A program made the position numbers and the translations under genes. Below are positions 1 to 8,280 of a DNA stretch of 64,000 nt, piece after piece. The notes beneath the pieces were generated by a model. The model saw only the letters and a program-made list of their open reading frames with translations, was not told the DNA's origin and did not search any database. Each line of letters opens with the position of its first letter. Positions within the stretch are counted from its first letter, which is position 1. The DNA is from Bacillota bacterium (GTDB lineage Bacteria > Bacillota > Clostridia > Lachnospirales > Lachnospiraceae): NCBI GenBank assembly GCA_023414355.1, contig JAEZOB010000033.1:120588-184587 (forward strand), in the 5' to 3' direction.

Positions 1-515
1 ATGAACAATGTTAATACAAAGGTAATATAGGTAATAACGGCTGCCACAACCTGGCTCTCTGTCAGAGATGAGATAAACAGTCCGATTGCTAAATAGGACG
101 CTCCCAGGAGTGTAAAAGCCAAAATGCCTGCATATCCGGATGCCATATTGATCTTGCCATATAAGCTAAGGATCAACGGGAAGGTACATACCACCAGCAT
201 GCCCATTCCTAAAATAGAGAACAGAGCAAGGAATTTACCTATAACGATGGAGCCTGCCGTAACCGGTGCGGTATACAACAGTTGGTCCGTCTTCTGCTTA
301 TTTTCTTCCGCCATCACTCTCATGGTCAGCAACGGTACAGATACGATGAACAGGAAGGTGACGGAGGATAAGGTTGCTTCAATTTTAGTTGAAGTCTGGA
401 GTAAATTCGATACCCCAAAGTAAAGTCCCACGATGATTAAAAATACTGCCAGAAAGACATATCCAATCATCGATGTAAAATATGTTTTTATTTCTTTCTT
501 ATAAATTGCCAGCAT
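1..515 (-). CDS. ABC-2 type transporter permease (3' end cut by window edge)
   Basis: The first 171 residues, beginning MLAIYKKEIKTYFTSMIGYV, are visible. A cytoplasmic start and a first membrane segment (about residues 18-37) are followed by further hydrophobic stretches around 60-75, 90-115 and 125-170, the usual layout of ABC-2 (GldF/NatB-like) export permeases. The MRVMAEEN...TDQLLYTAPV stretch after the second segment is typical of the GldF-like family. The start overlaps the end of the upstream ATPase gene by 17 bases, so the two are translationally coupled and almost certainly form one exporter. The substrate is unknown. The gene continues beyond base 1. Confidence 0.85.
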   Translation of the reverse strand, partial: MLAIYKKEIKTYFTSMIGYVFLAVFLIIVGLYFGVSNLLQTSTKIEATLSSVTFLFIVSVPLLTMRVMAEENKQKTDQLLYTAPVTAGSIVIGKFLALFSILGMGMLVVCTFPLILSLYGKINMASGYAGILAFTLLGASYLAIGLFISSLTESQVVAAVITYITFVLTLF

Positions 516-1575
516 CAGAGCTTACCTCCTCATCCTGATTTCTCTTTTCCTCTGCAGCCCCTGTCTCCTCATGTCTGTCTGCCTCGCCCGACTCCTCGTC
601 CTCATAAGCCGGTGCTACATTCTGAGTAATCGGTGTCGGTGTTTCTTTATTGGTAACTTTAAGGAAGATATCCTCCAGGCTCATACGAAGAGACTGCATC
701 TCAAGGATAGTAATCCCCGCATTCACCAAAGTTTTAAATACTTCTTCACGAATATCCTCTTTCTCGTTGCAGAAGACCGAAAGCTCAACTACGCCTTCCT
801 CCACCGGTGGATTCTCCTTGATTTTACGGATACGATTTACCTTCTTTAAGGCTTCGATGATGTCTGCTTTATTCCCCTTAACAGAAAGCTTCATACCACC
901 AGTAGCACCCATACGAGTACTTAGGTTCTCCGGCTTATCACTGAGAATTAGCTTTCCGCGGTCAATGATCATAATCGTATCACATACCGCACTTACCTCC
1001 TGCATAATATGAGAACTCAGGATGATGGTATGCTTCTTACTTAATTCCTTAATCAATTCTCTGATCTCAATGATCTGCTTCGGATCCAAACCAACGGTAG
1101 GTTCATCCAGAATGATTAGTTCAGGATATCCCATAATCGCCTGTGCGAGGCCTACTCTCTGCTTATAACCTTTGGACAGATGCTTGATCAGACGATCAGC
1201 CATAGGTGTTATCATGGTAGAATCCATGATTTCTTCAATCATTTGTCTCTTCTCACTCTTCGCAACCTTCTTTAGATCGGCTACAAAGCTTAAATACTCT
1301 CGGACTGTCATATCAGGGTAGAGAGGCGGAAACTCCGGCAGATAGCCAATCATTTTCTTCACTGCCTCCGGCTCCTCATATACATCCAGTCCATTAACCG
1401 TAACTGTCCCCTCAGTCGCGGAAATATACCCGGTAATAATGTTCATCGTCGTTGTCTTACCGGCACCGTTGGGTCCCAAAAAGCCAAGAATCTGTCCTTT
1501 GTCGACAGTAAAGGATAAATGATCCACTGCGGTATGATTTCCGTAACGCTTCACTAAATTTTTTACCTCAATCAA
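499..1575 (-). CDS. ABC transporter ATP-binding protein (GldA/NatA-like)
   Basis: This 358-residue ATPase powers the adjacent ABC-2 permease. It shows Walker A (FLGPNGAGKTTT, about 33-44), the ABC signature (LSKGYKQRVGLAQ, about 134-146), Walker B (LIILDEPTVGLDP) and the H-loop SSHIMQE. After the nucleotide-binding domain comes a C-terminal domain of the kind seen in GldA-like ATPases. It ends in a low-complexity acidic tail of about 45 residues rich in Glu, Asp and Ala, which is unusual and probably disordered. The GGAGGA ribosome site lies just upstream of the ATG. The gene is first in a two-gene operon with the permease. Confidence 0.92.
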   Translation of the reverse strand: MIEVKNLVKRYGNHTAVDHLSFTVDKGQILGFLGPNGAGKTTTMNIITGYISATEGTVTVNGLDVYEEPEAVKKMIGYLPEFPPLYPDMTVREYLSFVADLKKVAKSEKRQMIEEIMDSTMITPMADRLIKHLSKGYKQRVGLAQAIMGYPELIILDEPTVGLDPKQIIEIRELIKELSKKHTIILSSHIMQEVSAVCDTIMIIDRGKLILSDKPENLSTRMGATGGMKLSVKGNKADIIEALKKVNRIRKIKENPPVEEGVVELSVFCNEKEDIREEVFKTLVNAGITILEMQSLRMSLEDIFLKVTNKETPTPITQNVAPAYEDEESGEADRHEETGAAEEKRNQDEEVSSDAGNL

Positions 1576-1731
1576 AATCTCTTCCTCCTATCATTCTAAG
1601 TTTGCCTGATCGGTCAAACCTTGTTCTCAATATCAACAATCATACAATAAGAATACGAAAATTTTGTGAACAAATGAAATGAATTTTCATAATTCTGGTT
1701 ATCATCTATCTTCTCCATTTCGGCAAAGAAA

Positions 1732-1772
1732 ATCCCCCCGGAAAAGCTTTCATTGCTCCTTCCCAGGGGGAT
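1732..1772 (-). terminator. hairpin terminator after dapB
   Basis: ATCCCCC and GGGGGAT form a stem around a 25-base loop, with a second short GGAA/TTCC pairing inside. On the minus strand the stem is followed by a T-rich run. It lies about 50 bases past the dapB stop codon. Confidence 0.6.
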
Positions 1773-1825
1773 GTTACTCTATCTTCCTATTAAAAATCAG
1801 CTGCAAACCTATCAATTTCAGAAGC

Positions 1826-2581
1826 TTATTCCATCATGTCACTCATCATATACTTGCCGGCAGGTTTCCCGACAAGATATTTTGCCGCCTGTACTGCACC
1901 CTTAGCAAAGATTGCCTTGGAATAAGCGGTATGCTTGATTTCAATCACTTCATCCGTTCCTGCAAAGATCACCTCATGCTCTCCGACAATAGTACCTCCT
2001 CGAACCGCAGAAATACCAATTTCTTTCCGACTTCTTGCGACACGTTCTTCGGAGCGGTCATACTTGTACTGATATTCATTGTTCAGTACATCATTTATGG
2101 CATCCGCCAACATAAGTGCAGTACCTGATGGTGCATCTACCTTCTTATTATGATGGCGTTCTACAATTTCAATATCAAATCCGGCATCTGCAAGTATCTC
2201 TGCCGCTTGCTGAAGAAGCTTCGTGATCAGATTGATCCCCATGGACATATTTGCTGATCGAAAAATCGGTATCTGATGAGACGCTTCGTCTATAAGGACA
2301 AGCTGCTCCTTGGTCAAGCCTGTGGTGCAGCATACAATTCCAATATTATGGCTGATAGCATAAGCAAGCATCTCTTCCATATTAATCGGTGCGGAAAAAT
2401 CGATAATTACATCTGCTTTTACATTACACTGGGAAAAGCTCTGGTAAACCGGATATTTATTATTTCTGCTCTGAGAGACATCAATACCGGCAATAATCAC
2501 CGCATTCTCATCCGCATCAATTAGATCCGTAATCACCTGCCCCATTTTACCGTTGCAACCCCGCAATATGATATTCGTCAT
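1826..2581 (-). CDS. dapB: 4-hydroxy-tetrahydrodipicolinate reductase
   Basis: DapB (251 residues, the normal length) reduces 4-hydroxy-tetrahydrodipicolinate with NAD(P)H in the diaminopimelate/lysine pathway, in the cytoplasm. The nucleotide-binding loop GCNGKMG lies at residues 8-14. CCTTG(L)T follows, and the substrate/catalytic stretch ERHHNKKVDAPSGTA holds the His pair and the Lys expected of the family. The start MTNIILRG was chosen over a longer reading because AGGAGGAAGCGT sits directly before it. It is downstream of dapA in the same direction, so it is probably co-transcribed under the lysine riboswitch unless the hairpin repeats between them interfere. Confidence 0.96.
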   Translation of the reverse strand: MTNIILRGCNGKMGQVITDLIDADENAVIIAGIDVSQSRNNKYPVYQSFSQCNVKADVIIDFSAPINMEEMLAYAISHNIGIVCCTTGLTKEQLVLIDEASHQIPIFRSANMSMGINLITKLLQQAAEILADAGFDIEIVERHHNKKVDAPSGTALMLADAINDVLNNEYQYKYDRSEERVARSRKEIGISAVRGGTIVGEHEVIFAGTDEVIEIKHTAYSKAIFAKGAVQAAKYLVGKPAGKYMMSDMME

Positions 2582-2703
2582 ACGCTTCCTCCTAAAAAAT
2601 GATAATAATCTCATTATTATGATATGTTTCAACAACAGAAAGTATCTAAAAGTCCAACCAAAGCTGTAAAACAATTTTAGACGTTATTTCTTATTAATAA
2701 AAC

Positions 2704-2952
2704 GAAAGTGTCAAAAGCACCATAGGTGCTTTCCTGATATAATACAGTGCTATGCAAGCTTGCTTGTAATAGCATTGTATTTTATCAGGAAAAGAAGTGC
2801 GCAGCACCTTTTGACACTTTCCTATTACAAAGCTGTAGATACCTCCCTTGTATAATACAGTGCTATGCAAGCTTGCTTGTAATAGCATTGTATTATTTCA
2901 GGAAAGAAGTGCGCAGCACCTTTTGACACTTTCCTATTACAAAGCTGTAGAT
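2704..2952. repeat. duplicated hairpin (MITE/BIME-like) element
   Basis: A 14-base arm GAAAGTGTCAAAAG at 2704 is matched in reverse by CTTTTGACACTTTC ending near 2821. Inside is a second near-palindrome (AATACAGTGCTATGCAAGC ... AATAGCATTGTATT). The segment from 2738 to 2840 is then repeated at 2851-2952 with few changes, so the right half is a tandem direct duplication of about 103 bases lacking the left arm. No protein coding is credible. It lies between dapA and dapB and would form strong RNA hairpins. Confidence 0.85.
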
Positions 2953-3052
2953 TTTTTTCTCTTGTAATCAATGAAATCAGTGAAAATCGTACTGTACTTT
3001 TGTTACTTTGATTATATCATTATACTTTCCTAATGGAATACTGTCTATATAG

Positions 3053-3949
3053 TCATAATGAAACAGTTTTAATCCCTACTGCCTGCATTTCCTTAAGTAG
3101 GCGTTCTGCATTAGCCGGTTCCATTTCGGACAAAGGCATTCTTAAATGTCCTACTTCAAAGCCCATGAGATTGACAGCCTTCTTTACAGGGATCGGGTTC
3201 ACCTCACAGAACAGTGCATTAATCAGAGGAAGGTACTTTAATTGAAGGTCGCGGCTTCCTACCACATCTCCCTCCAGAAACTTCATTGCCATGTCATGCG
3301 TCTCTCTGGGTGCAACATTTGATAGAACAGAGATCACACCAATGCCTCCAAGGCTCATCACAGGTACTACCATCTCATCACAGCCGGAATACAGATCAAT
3401 CTTTCCTTCGGTCAGCTGCATTACTTCAGCAACCTGTGCGATATTTCCACTGGCTTCTTTAATTCCGACGATGTTATCCACATTCTTTACCAAAGTAGCC
3501 ACGGTCTGGGGAAGAATATTGCAGCCGGTACGTCCGGGCACATTGTAAAGAATAATCGGGATCTTTACAGAATTAGCAACCTCTGTGAAATGTGCGATTA
3601 ATCCTTTCTGGGTTGCCTTATTATAATAGGGTGTCACTAATAGTAAAGCGTCTGCACCATAGTTTTCCGCTTCCCGTGACAGATAAATTGCGGTGTCAGT
3701 AGCGTTGGAACCTGTACCTGCAATGACCGGAACTCTCTTTGCTACCTTGTTCACTGTATAACGAATGCATTCGAGATGTTCTTCATGTGTCAGAGTAGAA
3801 GCCTCTCCTGTGGTACCACAGATAACGATCGCATCTGTACCCCCTGCGATCTGATATTCAATCAGTTCGCCAAGCTTCTCAAAATCCACCTCATTGTTCT
3901 TTGTGAATGGTGTTACAATTGCTACACCTGCTCCTTTAAATACTGCCAT
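3053..3949 (-). CDS. dapA: 4-hydroxy-tetrahydrodipicolinate synthase
   Basis: DapA (298 residues) condenses pyruvate with aspartate semialdehyde, the first committed step to lysine and diaminopimelate. The TIM-barrel landmarks are present: GTTGEAST (residues 45-52), the catalytic Tyr in YNVPGRTG (Tyr135) and the Schiff-base Lys in GIKEASG (Lys164). The start follows CAGGAGGAATGAAAA. A lysine riboswitch with an intrinsic terminator occupies the leader, so expression should fall when lysine is abundant. dapB lies downstream. Confidence 0.97.
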   Translation of the reverse strand: MAVFKGAGVAIVTPFTKNNEVDFEKLGELIEYQIAGGTDAIVICGTTGEASTLTHEEHLECIRYTVNKVAKRVPVIAGTGSNATDTAIYLSREAENYGADALLLVTPYYNKATQKGLIAHFTEVANSVKIPIILYNVPGRTGCNILPQTVATLVKNVDNIVGIKEASGNIAQVAEVMQLTEGKIDLYSGCDEMVVPVMSLGGIGVISVLSNVAPRETHDMAMKFLEGDVVGSRDLQLKYLPLINALFCEVNPIPVKKAVNLMGFEVGHLRMPLSEMEPANAERLLKEMQAVGIKTVSL

Positions 3950-4012
3950 TTTTCATTCCTCCTGTTTTTGGCATGCTTAAAAGGTATGGTCCGGTAACCA
4001 TGATTTTTAGCG

Positions 4013-4037
4013 AAAAAAAATCGACCCAGAGAGTCGA
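4013..4037 (-). terminator. terminator of the lysine riboswitch
   Basis: On the minus strand TCGAC-TCTCTGG-GTCGA is followed by eight T residues. It sits between the aptamer and the dapA start, as the expression platform of a termination-type riboswitch. Confidence 0.8.
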
Positions 4038-4140
4038 CACTAAAGAATTACTTTACTGTAGTCCATCGAGATAATCGGGATACAGTTATCATGATCGGTA
4101 GGATGCACCTATCCTCTCTGATAAGTAAAAATATTCTTTA

Positions 4141-4301
4141 GGCAGCGCTCCATCAAGTTATTGATGACAGTCATATGGCTCTTAACCATATGCCCAGCAG
4201 TAATAATTCAGGTTATTACCACTTCGGCATTGTTTCCTTTCTCTGCGTTCCTCTATTCCTGATATATCCCGCAGAATACTCATAAACAATGCACCTCTAC
4301 C
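4141..4301 (-). promoter_or_regulatory. lysine riboswitch (L box) aptamer
   Basis: Read on the minus strand, the leader carries the L-box landmarks in order: GGTAGAGGTGC at the 5' side, then GCCGAAGTGG, CTGCTGGG, ACTGTCATC and GGAGCGCTGCC at the 3' side. The outer GGTAG and CTGCC ends pair to close P1. It precedes dapA, a classical target. Binding of lysine would favour the downstream terminator. Confidence 0.93.
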
Positions 4302-4370
4302 ATAAGCGATATGCATTTTTTGTTGATAAGATGTTCGTGTCACTTTGACACGGATATCTTATTTGTACAC

Positions 4371-4400
4371 ATAGTAGCACTATACCCACATCATTGTCAA
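4371..4400 (-). promoter_or_regulatory. dapA promoter
   Basis: On the minus strand TTGACA is followed after 18 bases by TACTAT, about 70 bases upstream of the riboswitch aptamer. Confidence 0.6.
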
Positions 4401-4415
4401 CAACTTTTTAAAAAC

Positions 4416-4452
4416 GGGTTCATAGCTCCCAATTTTATAGAGCTATGAACCC
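4416..4452 (-). terminator. terminator after the SSB-like gene
   Basis: A perfect 13-bp stem GGGTTCATAGCTC/GAGCTATGAACCC with an 11-base loop lies just past the stop codon at 4466. It is followed on the minus strand by a TTTTT run. Confidence 0.8.
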
Positions 4453-4465
4453 GAAGCATGTATGA

Positions 4466-5098
4466 TTAATACTCCTCCAGATATTCCAGTTTACTTACAG
4501 ATACCTCATAGGCAACACGTTTTTCGAAATCTACTTCATTTACCTTCTTCTGATATTCTCTACTCTGTATTCTTCCCCATATCTGAACGTGCCCGCCGAC
4601 AGCAAAGCCTTCTGCAAATCTTGCATTCCGCCCCCAGCAGATGCACGGAATATAATCTGATTTTCCATATGGACGGTTGACTGCCAAAAGTACATCCGCT
4701 ATCTCCCGGCCAAGAGGGGTCTTACGGTAGATCGGCGGTTTGCATACAAAACCATCCAGAAATATGTGATTCGGCTTCGCATTCTCCGATAATTCGTCCA
4801 CCATCTTAATCTCCCGTGCGAATACCGACAGCACCAGCTTATTCTTACTTTCTTCATGACGGTTATAGGATCTGAATTGTCCTAAGACCTCCACAAACTT
4901 ACCTTTATAATCTTGTTTTACATCAATCAGTCGTTCCGAGACCATAACCGGAATCATGTCATAAGAATTACTTAGCCGACTTACCACTACCTCAAGAACA
5001 TAAAATCCCTCTCCAAACACATCATGGCTGAACGTAAAATCACTGATTACCTCTCCTGCAATACTTACTTGATTGTTATCAAATACTTTATCTGTCAT
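4466..5098 (-). CDS. single-stranded DNA-binding protein-like, two OB folds
   Basis: This 210-residue protein resembles the second type of SSB-family proteins in Clostridia. An N-terminal OB-like segment (about 5-95, NNQVSIAGEVISDFTFSHD ... VEVLGQFRSYN) is followed by a second SSB-like OB segment (about 115-205, HIFLDGFVCKPPIYRKTPLG ... ICWGRNARFAEGF...VQIWGRIQSREY), where WGRxARFAE is the familiar SSB core. It lacks the acidic Phe-ending tail of the housekeeping SSB, so it is probably accessory. The ATG at 5098 was preferred to an upstream TTG because GGGAGAGG precedes it. It is transcribed alone and divergently from typA. Confidence 0.75.
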   Translation of the reverse strand: MTDKVFDNNQVSIAGEVISDFTFSHDVFGEGFYVLEVVVSRLSNSYDMIPVMVSERLIDVKQDYKGKFVEVLGQFRSYNRHEESKNKLVLSVFAREIKMVDELSENAKPNHIFLDGFVCKPPIYRKTPLGREIADVLLAVNRPYGKSDYIPCICWGRNARFAEGFAVGGHVQIWGRIQSREYQKKVNEVDFEKRVAYEVSVSKLEYLEEY

Positions 5099-5310
5099 AA
5101 CCGTACCTCTCCCTTCTTTCCCGGCGTATCTTAACGCCAATCTGCTCTAAAATGTGGGGTGAACTAAAACAGATTTTCACCTATGCTTAAAATATATGCA
5201 AATTTCCATATTTTAGAAGTAAAAATATCTATATAATAAAAGAATTAACATTTTTTGTTAATTTATACAAATTCCCTTCAAATATTTATGAACTTTTTCA
5301 AAAAAGTCCG

Positions 5311-5340
5311 TTGATTTTCAATTAGACGATATGCTACAAT
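5311..5340 (+). promoter_or_regulatory. probable typA promoter
   Basis: TTGATT and TACAAT are separated by 18 bases, about 70 bases before the typA start. Confidence 0.5.
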
Positions 5341-5411
5341 ATAAAGGTTGCAAAAAAAGAAATAATATAAGTAATATTCGCGTGTGAAACACGCAGATTG
5401 GAGTATTATCA

Positions 5412-7244
5412 ATGATACGAGAGGATATAAGAAATATTGCCATAATTGCACATGTAGACCATGGTAAGACCACACTGGTAGATGAACTACTGAAGCAAAG
5501 CGGTGTATTTCGATCCAACCAGCAGGTAGTAGAAAGAGTCATGGATTCCAATGCACTGGAGCGGGAACGCGGAATCACCATTCTGTCAAAGAATACCGCT
5601 GTTCAGTACAACGGATACAAGATTAATATCATAGATACCCCCGGACATGCGGACTTTGGCGGTGAGGTAGAACGTGTACTCAAGATGGTAAACGGAGTCG
5701 TTCTGGTCGTAGATGCCTTTGAAGGACCCATGCCCCAGACCAAATTCGTATTAAAGAAAGCTTTAGAGCTTTCATTGCCGGTTATCGTCTGTGTCAATAA
5801 AATTGACCGCCCTGAAGCGAGACCGAACGAGGTGGTTGACGAGGTTCTGGAGCTTTTATTGGAACTGGACGCGAACGACGAGCAGCTTGACTGTCCCTTT
5901 GTCTTTGCTTCTGCGAAGCAGGGAATTGCAACCCTCTCCTTTGCAGATGAAGCCTCCGATATGACACCACTCTTTGAGACAATTATCAATCATATCCCAG
6001 CTCCCGAGGGTGACCCTGAGAAAGGCACTCAGATTCTGATCAGCACCATCGACTACAATGAATATGTCGGCAGAATCGGTATCGGCAAAGTGGATAACGG
6101 AACGATCCGCATCAATCAGGATGCGGTTTTAGTTAACGCCCATGAGCCGGATATGAACGTGAGAGTTAAGATTAGTAAACTCTATGAATTTGACGGTTTA
6201 AAGAGAGTAGAAGTTAATGAAGCAACCATCGGTTCGATTGTCGCAATTTCCGGTATCGCAGATATCCACATCGGAGACACCATCTGCTCACCGGAGAGCC
6301 CGGAAGCAATTCCTTTCCAGAAGATCTCCGAACCTACGATTGCAATGTTTTTTAATGTAAATGATAGTCCACTGGCAGGTAAAGAAGGGAAATTTGTTAC
6401 TTCCCGCCATCTGCGTGACCGTCTCTATCGCGAGCTGAATACAGATGTCAGCCTTCGTGTAGAAGAAACAGAGACAACAGAAAGCTATAAGGTATCAGGT
6501 CGCGGAGAGCTTCATCTTTCCGTCTTAATCGAAACCATGAGAAGAGAAGGTTATGAATTCTCCGTCAGTAAAGCAGAGGTTCTGTATAAGACAGATGAAC
6601 AAGGTAAAAAGCTGGAGCCTATGGAGCATGCCATGATCGACGTCCCTGATGAATATACGGGAATTGTAATCGATAAGTTAGGGCAGCGTAAGGGTGAAAT
6701 GATTAATATGCACACCTCAGGAAACGGTCATACCCGTGTTGAATTTTCTATCCCGGCACGAGGATTAATTGGATACCGCGGTGAATTCCTGACGGATACT
6801 AAGGGTACCGGTATCATCAATACCTTATTTGATGGCTATGGTCCCTATAAGGGGGATATTCAATACCGTAAAACAGGCAGCCTGATTGCATATGAAACCG
6901 GTGAAAGCATAACCTATGGTCTTTTCAATGCACAGGAACGTGGGATTTTATTCATCGGTGCTGGTGTAAAAGTATATACAGGAATGGTTGTCGGACAGAA
7001 TCCGAAAGCAGAGGATATCGAGGTAAACGTATGTAAGAGAAAACAGCTTACCAATACTCGTTCCTCCAGTGCAGATGATGCTTTACGACTTACTCCCCCG
7101 AAAGTATTAAGCTTGGAACAGGCACTAGAGTTTATCGAGACGGACGAGCTTCTTGAGGTTACTCCGGTCAGTCTGCGTATCAGGAAGAAGATCCTCGATT
7201 CGACTCTTCGTATGAGAGATCGCAGAAACAAGCAAAGTGTTTGA
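5412..7244 (+). CDS. typA: ribosome-associated GTPase TypA/BipA
   Basis: This 610-residue translational GTPase is of full family length. The G domain begins within 20 residues: AHVDHGKTTL (G1), RERGITI (G2), DTPGHADFGGEVERVL (G3), NKIDRPEARP (G4). EF-G-like domains II, III and V and the TypA-specific C-terminal domain follow (GRGELHLSVLIETMRREGYE, RGLIGYRGEFLTDTKG). The protein binds 70S ribosomes under stress and assists 50S assembly in other bacteria. It is monocistronic, with its own promoter and a strong terminator downstream. The start codon has only a weak ribosome site (GGAGTATTATCA). Confidence 0.97.
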   Translation: MIREDIRNIAIIAHVDHGKTTLVDELLKQSGVFRSNQQVVERVMDSNALERERGITILSKNTAVQYNGYKINIIDTPGHADFGGEVERVLKMVNGVVLVVDAFEGPMPQTKFVLKKALELSLPVIVCVNKIDRPEARPNEVVDEVLELLLELDANDEQLDCPFVFASAKQGIATLSFADEASDMTPLFETIINHIPAPEGDPEKGTQILISTIDYNEYVGRIGIGKVDNGTIRINQDAVLVNAHEPDMNVRVKISKLYEFDGLKRVEVNEATIGSIVAISGIADIHIGDTICSPESPEAIPFQKISEPTIAMFFNVNDSPLAGKEGKFVTSRHLRDRLYRELNTDVSLRVEETETTESYKVSGRGELHLSVLIETMRREGYEFSVSKAEVLYKTDEQGKKLEPMEHAMIDVPDEYTGIVIDKLGQRKGEMINMHTSGNGHTRVEFSIPARGLIGYRGEFLTDTKGTGIINTLFDGYGPYKGDIQYRKTGSLIAYETGESITYGLFNAQERGILFIGAGVKVYTGMVVGQNPKAEDIEVNVCKRKQLTNTRSSSADDALRLTPPKVLSLEQALEFIETDELLEVTPVSLRIRKKILDSTLRMRDRRNKQSV

Positions 7245-7286
7245 TCCTATCTCATAGGGTTGATTAGAAATCATAATTGCATAAAT

Positions 7287-7338
7287 AAAGAATGGGCTTG
7301 CTTCCGACAATCTTGTGGAAGCAAAGCCCATTCTTTTT
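7287..7338. terminator. bidirectional terminator between typA and the Panacea gene
   Basis: AAAGAATGGGCTTGCTTCC pairs with GGAAGCAAAGCCCATTCTTT (one unpaired base) and is followed by T residues on the + strand and flanked by A residues before it, so it can serve both converging genes. Confidence 0.85.
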
Positions 7339-7375
7339 CTTAGTGACTTCTTATTTAGTAAGTACCATTCAATAA

Positions 7376-8170
7376 TTATCTACCCAATTCTTTGATATCT
7401 AGAAATCGCTGATCCGGATATCTTCCGATCTCTCGCAATCCCTTAATCTGATATTGTTCCAGAATATCCTTGAAATAAGCTTTCATAGTATCCTTCGCAA
7501 TTATCTTATTATTGTACTTATCCCTAGAAATCTTCATCATAGATTTCTCGTATGTAGTCATGGCATTTAATGCCCTTGGACCATACCAGGTGAAGGCATC
7601 CATTACAGCTTCTACCAGATCAATTTCCTCGGGGGTGAGAAATTCCTCTCCTCCCTCCAGAGTATGGATTCCACAACGTTTCATTCCCTCATAAAGCTTC
7701 ATAAAGGGCATGTGCTCATTGTTAATCCCACACTCCTCCTGGAACAGCTCTTTATCGTACAAGGCAAAAGAAAACGCCTGTGCATAATATAGTAAAAACT
7801 GTATATAGCTGGGACAAATCTCTGCATTGCATCTGTTGACGATATAATATGCTACCGCATAAATCTTAGAAGCCATAATTTTTGACATTACAGCCTTTTT
7901 ACTTTTCTTAAAAGCTACCCCTGTCAGACATTCCTTTCTTCTGCATAAAAGATCATAATAGAATTCCGGATCATCTAATATAGCCTTTAACTTGTTGGAA
8001 TACTCATTGGTTGGAATATCTCCCTCCATGTAGCGAATAATTGTAGTCTCCCCCCAACCAAGAAGCTTAGCCAACGGCTTCTTACCGATGCGATAACGAT
8101 CAAGGATTAACTTGATCTCATCGGCACTTATAATTGCTTCATTACCAATTTCCACTCTGTTACCTTTCAT
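7376..8170 (-). CDS. HTH plus Panacea (DUF4065) domain protein, orphan antitoxin-like
   Basis: This protein has 264 residues. Residues about 15-60 form a helix-turn-helix (KPLAKLLGWGETTIIRYMEG), followed from about 100 by a Panacea/DUF4065-like domain (AYYIVNRCNAEICPSYIQFLLYYAQAF, then LTPEEIDLVEAVMDAFTWYGPRALN). In known systems Panacea proteins neutralise unrelated small toxins encoded next to them. Here no partner gene fits in the 37-base gap to the terminator or in the 110 bases upstream. It may therefore be a solitary regulator or a domesticated antitoxin. The domain assignment is from pattern recognition. Confidence 0.7.
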   Translation of the reverse strand: MKGNRVEIGNEAIISADEIKLILDRYRIGKKPLAKLLGWGETTIIRYMEGDIPTNEYSNKLKAILDDPEFYYDLLCRRKECLTGVAFKKSKKAVMSKIMASKIYAVAYYIVNRCNAEICPSYIQFLLYYAQAFSFALYDKELFQEECGINNEHMPFMKLYEGMKRCGIHTLEGGEEFLTPEEIDLVEAVMDAFTWYGPRALNAMTTYEKSMMKISRDKYNNKIIAKDTMKAYFKDILEQYQIKGLREIGRYPDQRFLDIKELGR

Positions 8171-8280
8171 AATCGGACTCCCTCAACCCTAAAAAATTGT
8201 TTCATTTGTATAATTTTACATTTTGCTTATATATATTATCATTGTTTGCTTGGTTTGTACATGAAAATTTTAATTAATTT

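Noticed and set aside
2694..2888. 64-codon minus-strand gene
   Set aside because: It is entirely made of the hairpin repeat and therefore an artefact.
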